From DATAPE01 sp036265345 (GTDB taxonomy: Bacteria > Actinomycetota > CADDZG01 > WHSQ01): a DNA stretch of 14,932 bases. The translations under genes and the position numbers were made by a program. Shown here in pieces: positions 11,432 through 14,932 of the stretch. The stretch is taken from positions 1-14,932 of the forward strand of contig DATAPE010000290.1 in assembly GCA_036265345.1 (NCBI GenBank), read 5' to 3'. The notes below the pieces were generated by a model, which saw nothing but the letters and a program-made list of their open reading frames with translations, was not told the DNA's origin and did no database searches. Position 1 is the first letter of the stretch, and the number at the start of each line of letters is the position of its first letter.

Positions 11432-12784
11432 GTGGAGAGACGGATCTTCGGCACGGAGAACGAATACGGCGTTACCTGCACCTTTCGGGGTCAGCGGCGC
11501 TTATCGCCCGACGAGGTGGCGCGCTATCTATTCCGGCGGGTCGTTTCGTGGGGTCGTTCTTCAAACGTCTTCTTGGAGAACGGCGCCCGCCTCTACCTCG
11601 ATGTCGGCTCTCATCCGGAGTACGCAACCCCCGAATGTGACACTGTCTACGATCTCGTTGTTCACGATAAGGCCGGCGAAAGGATCCTCGAGGGTCTGCT
11701 GAAGGCTGCGGAGGCACGCCTGCGAGAAGAGGGCATCTCGGGCGATATCTACCTCTTCAAGAACAACACCGACTCCGCGGGCAACTCCTATGGAAGCCAC
11801 GAGAACTATCTCGTCTCTAGGTATGGCGAGTTCGGCCGGCTTGCCGAGGTGATGATTCCCTTCTTCGTTACCCGGCAGATCTTTGCGGGCGCCGGAAAGG
11901 TGCTTCAGACCGCCCGGGGGGCGCTGTTCTGCATCTCCCAGCGCGCCGAACACATCTGGGAGGGAGTCTCGTCTGCCACGACCAGGTCGCGGCCGATCAT
12001 CAATACGCGCGACGAGCCTCACGCCGATGCCGAGCGGTACCGGCGTCTTCACGTGATCGTCGGCGATTCCAACATGAATGAATGGGCCTCGTACCTGAAG
12101 GTCGGCGCCACCGCGGTTCTCCTGCGCATGGTGGAGGAGGGCGTTCAGATCCGAGATATGACTCTGGAGAACCCGATACGCGCGATCCGGGAGATATCCC
12201 ACGACACCACCTGCCGGCGACGCGTTCGTCTGGCGAACGGCCGCGAGGCCTGCGCGTTGGATATGCAGAAGGAGTACCTCGATAAGGCCTTGCGATGGGT
12301 CGACCATCGCGACGATCACATCCTGAAAGAGATCGTGCACATGTGGGAGCACGCGGTCGAGAGCTTGGAGCACGACCAGGAGAAACTCACTGGGCAGGTC
12401 GATTGGATCGCGAAACGGAAGTTGATCGAAGACTTCAGAGGCCGCCACAACATCTCCCTGGCGCACCCGAAGATCGCTCTCATGGATCTCGCCTATCACG
12501 ATGTCGACAGGAAACGTGGCCTCTACTACATCCTCGAGCGCCGAGGGATGGCGGAGCGGATGTGCGACGAACAAGATATCCAGCGCGCGATCCAAGAGCC
12601 TCCTCAGACCACGAGGGCAAAGTTACGCGGCGAATTCATCCGCGCCGCTAAGCGCAAGCGGCGTGATTTCACGGTCGATTGGGTGCACCTGAAGCTCAAC
12701 GACCAGGCTCAGCGGACGGTGCTGTGCAAGGACCCCTTCCGCTTTCAAGATGAACGGGTGCAAAAGCTCATAGCATCTTTGTGA
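11432..12784 (+). CDS. pafA: Pup-protein ligase PafA
   Basis: The 450-residue ATP-dependent ligase activates the C-terminal glutamate of Pup as a gamma-glutamyl phosphate and joins it to a substrate lysine. It is very like M. tuberculosis PafA: MERRIFGTENEYGVTCTF with Glu9, RRLSPDEVARYLFRRVVSWG (22-41), LYLDVGSHPEYATPE with catalytic Asp57, LFKNNTDSAGNSYGSHENYL (108-127), RPIINTRDEPHADAERYRRL (187-206), and a nearly invariant end, DFTVDWVHLKLNDQAQRTVL then CKDPFR. The Dop-loop insertion is absent, which distinguishes it from dop upstream. Where mycobacteria have GCHENYL, Ser replaces Cys. The GTG start matches the conserved N-terminus and appears leaderless. Its stop overlaps the next gene. 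Confidence 0.97.
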   Translation: MERRIFGTENEYGVTCTFRGQRRLSPDEVARYLFRRVVSWGRSSNVFLENGARLYLDVGSHPEYATPECDTVYDLVVHDKAGERILEGLLKAAEARLREEGISGDIYLFKNNTDSAGNSYGSHENYLVSRYGEFGRLAEVMIPFFVTRQIFAGAGKVLQTARGALFCISQRAEHIWEGVSSATTRSRPIINTRDEPHADAERYRRLHVIVGDSNMNEWASYLKVGATAVLLRMVEEGVQIRDMTLENPIRAIREISHDTTCRRRVRLANGREACALDMQKEYLDKALRWVDHRDDHILKEIVHMWEHAVESLEHDQEKLTGQVDWIAKRKLIEDFRGRHNISLAHPKIALMDLAYHDVDRKRGLYYILERRGMAERMCDEQDIQRAIQEPPQTTRAKLRGEFIRAAKRKRRDFTVDWVHLKLNDQAQRTVLCKDPFRFQDERVQKLIASL

Positions 12785-13863
12785 TGGCCGCGTTCCACGA
12801 AGGCACCATCGTGACGATCTCGGAGCGGTCGGACCGCCTGATCCGCGCTCAGGTCGAGATGGAATCCGGCCGGATCGAGGCAGTTGGATTCCCTTCGATG
12901 ATCGGCCCCCTGGATGCCGGCGATCGCGTCGTTGTGAATACCACCGGGCTCGAGCTGCAGTTGGGAACAGGCGGAGTGGGGTTCCTCCTGTGGAACCTGG
13001 ACGGCTCCGGCGCGGTCGAGCGGGGGCCGGGTCACATCATGAAGATGCGATACACCCCCTGGCAGACGGAAGTGTCCGCGGTCGAGGCGCCCGAGAGCGC
13101 CACCCACGCCCGCCTGGCCGACGTCACGTCCATCGATGGGATGCCGGTGGTCGCCTGCGGCCTTCACTCTCAGATCGCGGGCGTTAGCGCCGGGATCAGA
13201 GCTCGCCACTCGGACGCCGTGATCGCCTACGTGATGACCGACGCGGGGGCGCTGCCGCTGCCGTGGAGCGACCTGGTGCGCTCCCTTCAGCAGACGAACC
13301 TCATCGACCTCACCTGCACGGTGGGACATTCGTTCGGCGGCGACCTCGAGGCGATAAACATCTTCAGTGGGCTGGCTGCCGTGAAGGTGATCGGGGAGGC
13401 AGACGTAGCCATCGTGGCGATGGGGCCAGGCGTCACGGGGAGTGCTTCCACATTGGGGTTCAGCGCGATAGAGCAGGGCCAGGTCCTCAACGCCGCCTCG
13501 GCGCTGGATGGCCACCCGGTCGCGTGCCTGCGGGTGTCGTTCGCGGATCATCGAACCCGTCACAACGGCCTCAGCCATCACACCATCACCGCCCTGACGA
13601 TCGCGGCTCAGACGCGGGTGACGGTCCCGGTCCCCGATCTCCCGGCAGAGCTCGCAGAAACGGTGCAGGCGCAACTTCGCCGCGGCGGCATCTACGACCG
13701 GCACTCCGTGGTGTCGGCGGAGGGGAGGCCCGGACTGAGGTTGCTGGAGGAGAAGGGCCTCGATGTTCATTCGATGGGCCGCTCCATGAGGGATGCACCT
13801 GAAGGCGTACTCGCCGCGGCTGCCGCCGGGTCGGTCGCAGCCGAAGCGATCCCAGACTCCTAG
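12784..13863 (+). CDS. DUF3866-family protein of unknown function
   Basis: The 359-residue protein fits the DUF3866 family found in Actinobacteria and Firmicutes, with no known function. The N-terminal part (to about residue 70) resembles a small beta barrel (GTIVTISER... GDRVVVNTT). Conserved-looking stretches are GPGHIMKMRYTPWQ (about 82-95), CGLHSQ (125-130), VGHSFGGDLEAIN (180-192), AMGPGVTGSASTLGFS (212-227) and SFADHRTRHNGLSHHT (252-267). The His/Asp-rich last motif may bind metal or phosphate (inference). There is no signal peptide. The ATG at 12784 overlaps the final base of the pafA stop, and the GTG at 12781 is an alternative start with a four-base overlap, so it is coupled to pafA. 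It separates pafA from pafB. Confidence 0.85.
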   Translation: MAAFHEGTIVTISERSDRLIRAQVEMESGRIEAVGFPSMIGPLDAGDRVVVNTTGLELQLGTGGVGFLLWNLDGSGAVERGPGHIMKMRYTPWQTEVSAVEAPESATHARLADVTSIDGMPVVACGLHSQIAGVSAGIRARHSDAVIAYVMTDAGALPLPWSDLVRSLQQTNLIDLTCTVGHSFGGDLEAINIFSGLAAVKVIGEADVAIVAMGPGVTGSASTLGFSAIEQGQVLNAASALDGHPVACLRVSFADHRTRHNGLSHHTITALTIAAQTRVTVPVPDLPAELAETVQAQLRRGGIYDRHSVVSAEGRPGLRLLEEKGLDVHSMGRSMRDAPEGVLAAAAAGSVAAEAIPDS

Positions 13864-13973
13864 AGGCCACTAGATCCCGACGGGCATGAACACGATGATC
13901 GAGTGAGCTCCGTCATCGCGAGCGGCTTGGCGTGTAGATAGAGAAGACTGAAATGACCTCTGTCGTCCTTGGA

Positions 13974-13979
13974 TACCCT
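13974..13979 (+). promoter_or_regulatory. -10 box for a leaderless pafB transcript
   Basis: TACCCT (TANNNT class) ends 6 bases before the pafB ATG at 13986, in the 122-base gap after the DUF3866 gene. No Shine-Dalgarno lies before the ATG. Nothing else was seen in this gap except very short ORFs without signals. Confidence 0.48.
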
Positions 13980-13985
13980 CGGCAC

Positions 13986-14932
13986 ATGAGGCGGATCGAA
14001 AGACTGATCAATCTGATCGCGGCCCTACTCGAGACGCCGCGTCCGCTGACAGCGCAAGAGATCCGAGAAGAGATCTCCGGCTACGACCAACCCAACGACG
14101 AAGCTTTCAGGCGCGCTTTCGAGAGGGACAAAGAAGCGTTGCGTGCAATGGGTATCCCTCTGGAGCTGCGCAAGAGCGATCCCTTCGCCGACGTCGGCGA
14201 TGCCTACATCATCCCGAAGGACAAGTACTACCTCCCCGACCTCGACCTCGAGCCCGACGAGCTGGCGGCACTCGGGGTAGCGACCCAAGCGGTCCTGGGA
14301 GCGGGGGATCAGGCCGCCTCGGGACTGCTGAAGCTGACGGCGGACACTTCGCTTCCGTCCTTGGGCGGACCTCGGATCCTGTGGGGGGCCGACGTTGCTG
14401 CCGAGCAGCCGCTGCTGGGGCCCCTCTACGCCGCACTCTTGGACCGGCAGGCGGTGCGGTTCCACTACGGGACCGATGACGGCGCCGGTTCCCGGACGGT
14501 CGAGGGTTACGGGCTCGTGCACAGGCGAGGGAACTGGTATCTCGTGGGCAAGGACACCGGCGATGGGGTGATCAAGTCGTTCCGCGTATCGAGGATGTCC
14601 GGGGTGCAAGCGACCACCTCGTCCTACGAGGTACCGGAGGGTTTCGCCGCGGGCGACAGGCTCGACCGGGAAGCCTGGGAGTGGGGGCCGGAACCTACGA
14701 GCGACGCCACCATCCTCTTCTCAGACTCCGTGCGGTGGTGGGCCGAACAGAACCTCCCCACCGCGAAAACGCGAGAGCGGAGCGATGGGCTAGAGGTCGA
14801 GGTGCCGTTCGCGAACGTCGACGCGCTCGTCTCCTGGCTGATCGGCTTTGGCGACCGAGTGACATTGATCGAGCCAGGATCGGCTCGGCGCAAGCTTCTC
14901 AGCAGTTTGGAGCCGTACCTGGACGGCGCGCC
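13986..14932 (+). CDS. pafB: WYL-domain transcription regulator PafB, 3' end cut by window
   Basis: The frame is open from the ATG at 13986 to the window edge, giving 315 residues of a protein that is about 330 long in mycobacteria. The N-terminal winged helix-turn-helix (RRIERLINLIAALLETPRPL, then AQEIREEI) is followed by GYDQPNDEAFRRAFERDKEA (32-51), a PafB mark. A WYL domain covers about 150-210, with the naming residues Trp184-Tyr185-Leu186 (GNWYLVGKD) and SFRVSRMSG (198-206). The WCX part (about 238-315) ends at the edge. In mycobacteria PafB pairs with PafC to activate the LexA-independent DNA-damage response. pafC would be expected just beyond the window. The -10 box 6 bases before the ATG suggests its own leaderless transcript. 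Confidence 0.92.
   Translation, partial: MRRIERLINLIAALLETPRPLTAQEIREEISGYDQPNDEAFRRAFERDKEALRAMGIPLELRKSDPFADVGDAYIIPKDKYYLPDLDLEPDELAALGVATQAVLGAGDQAASGLLKLTADTSLPSLGGPRILWGADVAAEQPLLGPLYAALLDRQAVRFHYGTDDGAGSRTVEGYGLVHRRGNWYLVGKDTGDGVIKSFRVSRMSGVQATTSSYEVPEGFAAGDRLDREAWEWGPEPTSDATILFSDSVRWWAEQNLPTAKTRERSDGLEVEVPFANVDALVSWLIGFGDRVTLIEPGSARRKLLSSLEPYLDGA

Noticed and set aside
11561..12595. 344-aa minus-strand ORF opposite pafA
   Set aside because: PafA is identified residue by residue on the plus strand. The antisense product shows no domain and the frame follows GC-rich codon bias.
12745..13770. 341-aa minus-strand ORF opposite the DUF3866 gene
   Set aside because: It is a His/Arg/Gly-rich shadow without start signals. 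The plus strand has family motifs and couples to pafA.
13887..13907. Tiny ORFs (6-12 codons) in the gap before pafB
   Set aside because: They have no Shine-Dalgarno or conserved character and are short enough to occur by chance.
13957..13979. TGTCGT at 13961-13966 before pafB as a PafBC-type damage-response promoter element
   Set aside because: The mycobacterial pattern TTGTCRGTG-N8-TANNNT does not fit: the last bases differ and the spacing to the -10 is several bases too short.
14025..14609. 194-aa minus-strand ORF near the right edge
   Set aside because: It is antisense to pafB, whose HTH and WYL motifs are clear.

Overview
The window is a high-GC, gene-dense chromosomal segment holding an almost complete Pup-proteasome locus: TrmI, ARC/Mpa ATPase, Dop, Pup, PrcB, PrcA, PafA and PafB, in the order known from Actinobacteria. 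Other actinobacterial signs are a DUF3866-type protein, an F420-type luciferase-like oxidoreductase, and several genes that appear to be translated from leaderless mRNAs behind a TANNNT -10 box. I read it as an actinobacterium, possibly an uncultured deep-branching one. I cannot place it at genus level. No tRNA, rRNA, CRISPR array, insertion sequence or phage gene was seen.

Left part (1-3684). The window opens with the 3' end of a SpoU/TrmH RNA methyltransferase gene, followed by an M55 (DppA-like) D-aminopeptidase. These converge, with one base between stop codons, on a tightly packed minus-strand operon: HIT-family hydrolase, then alpha/beta hydrolase, then luciferase-like oxidoreductase. 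Divergent from the HIT gene lies a pair of small plus-strand genes of unknown function (98 and 127 aa).

Central part (3824-11130). A putative HtrA-type lipoprotein protease is followed by trmI, arc and dop. Next come pup, prcB, prcA and a 61-aa extremely acidic ORF, linked by ATGA overlaps or short gaps. Pup already ends in Gly-Gly-Glu, so it should not need deamidation by Dop. PafA would ligate Pup to lysines of target proteins, ARC would recognise Pup through its coiled coils and thread the target into the PrcA/PrcB 20S chamber, and Dop would remove Pup.

Right part (11131-14932). A 301-base stretch between the acidic ORF and pafA holds a very likely missed 24-codon membrane microprotein with a strong ribosome binding site, plus several inverted repeats. 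pafA follows, then an overlapping DUF3866 gene, and then pafB, a WYL-domain regulator cut by the window edge.

The points most worth a second look are the membrane microprotein, the acidic ORF coupled to prcA, and a repeated TA(T/A/C)CCT-N6-start arrangement at htrA, dop, pafA and pafB that suggests a shared class of leaderless promoters.
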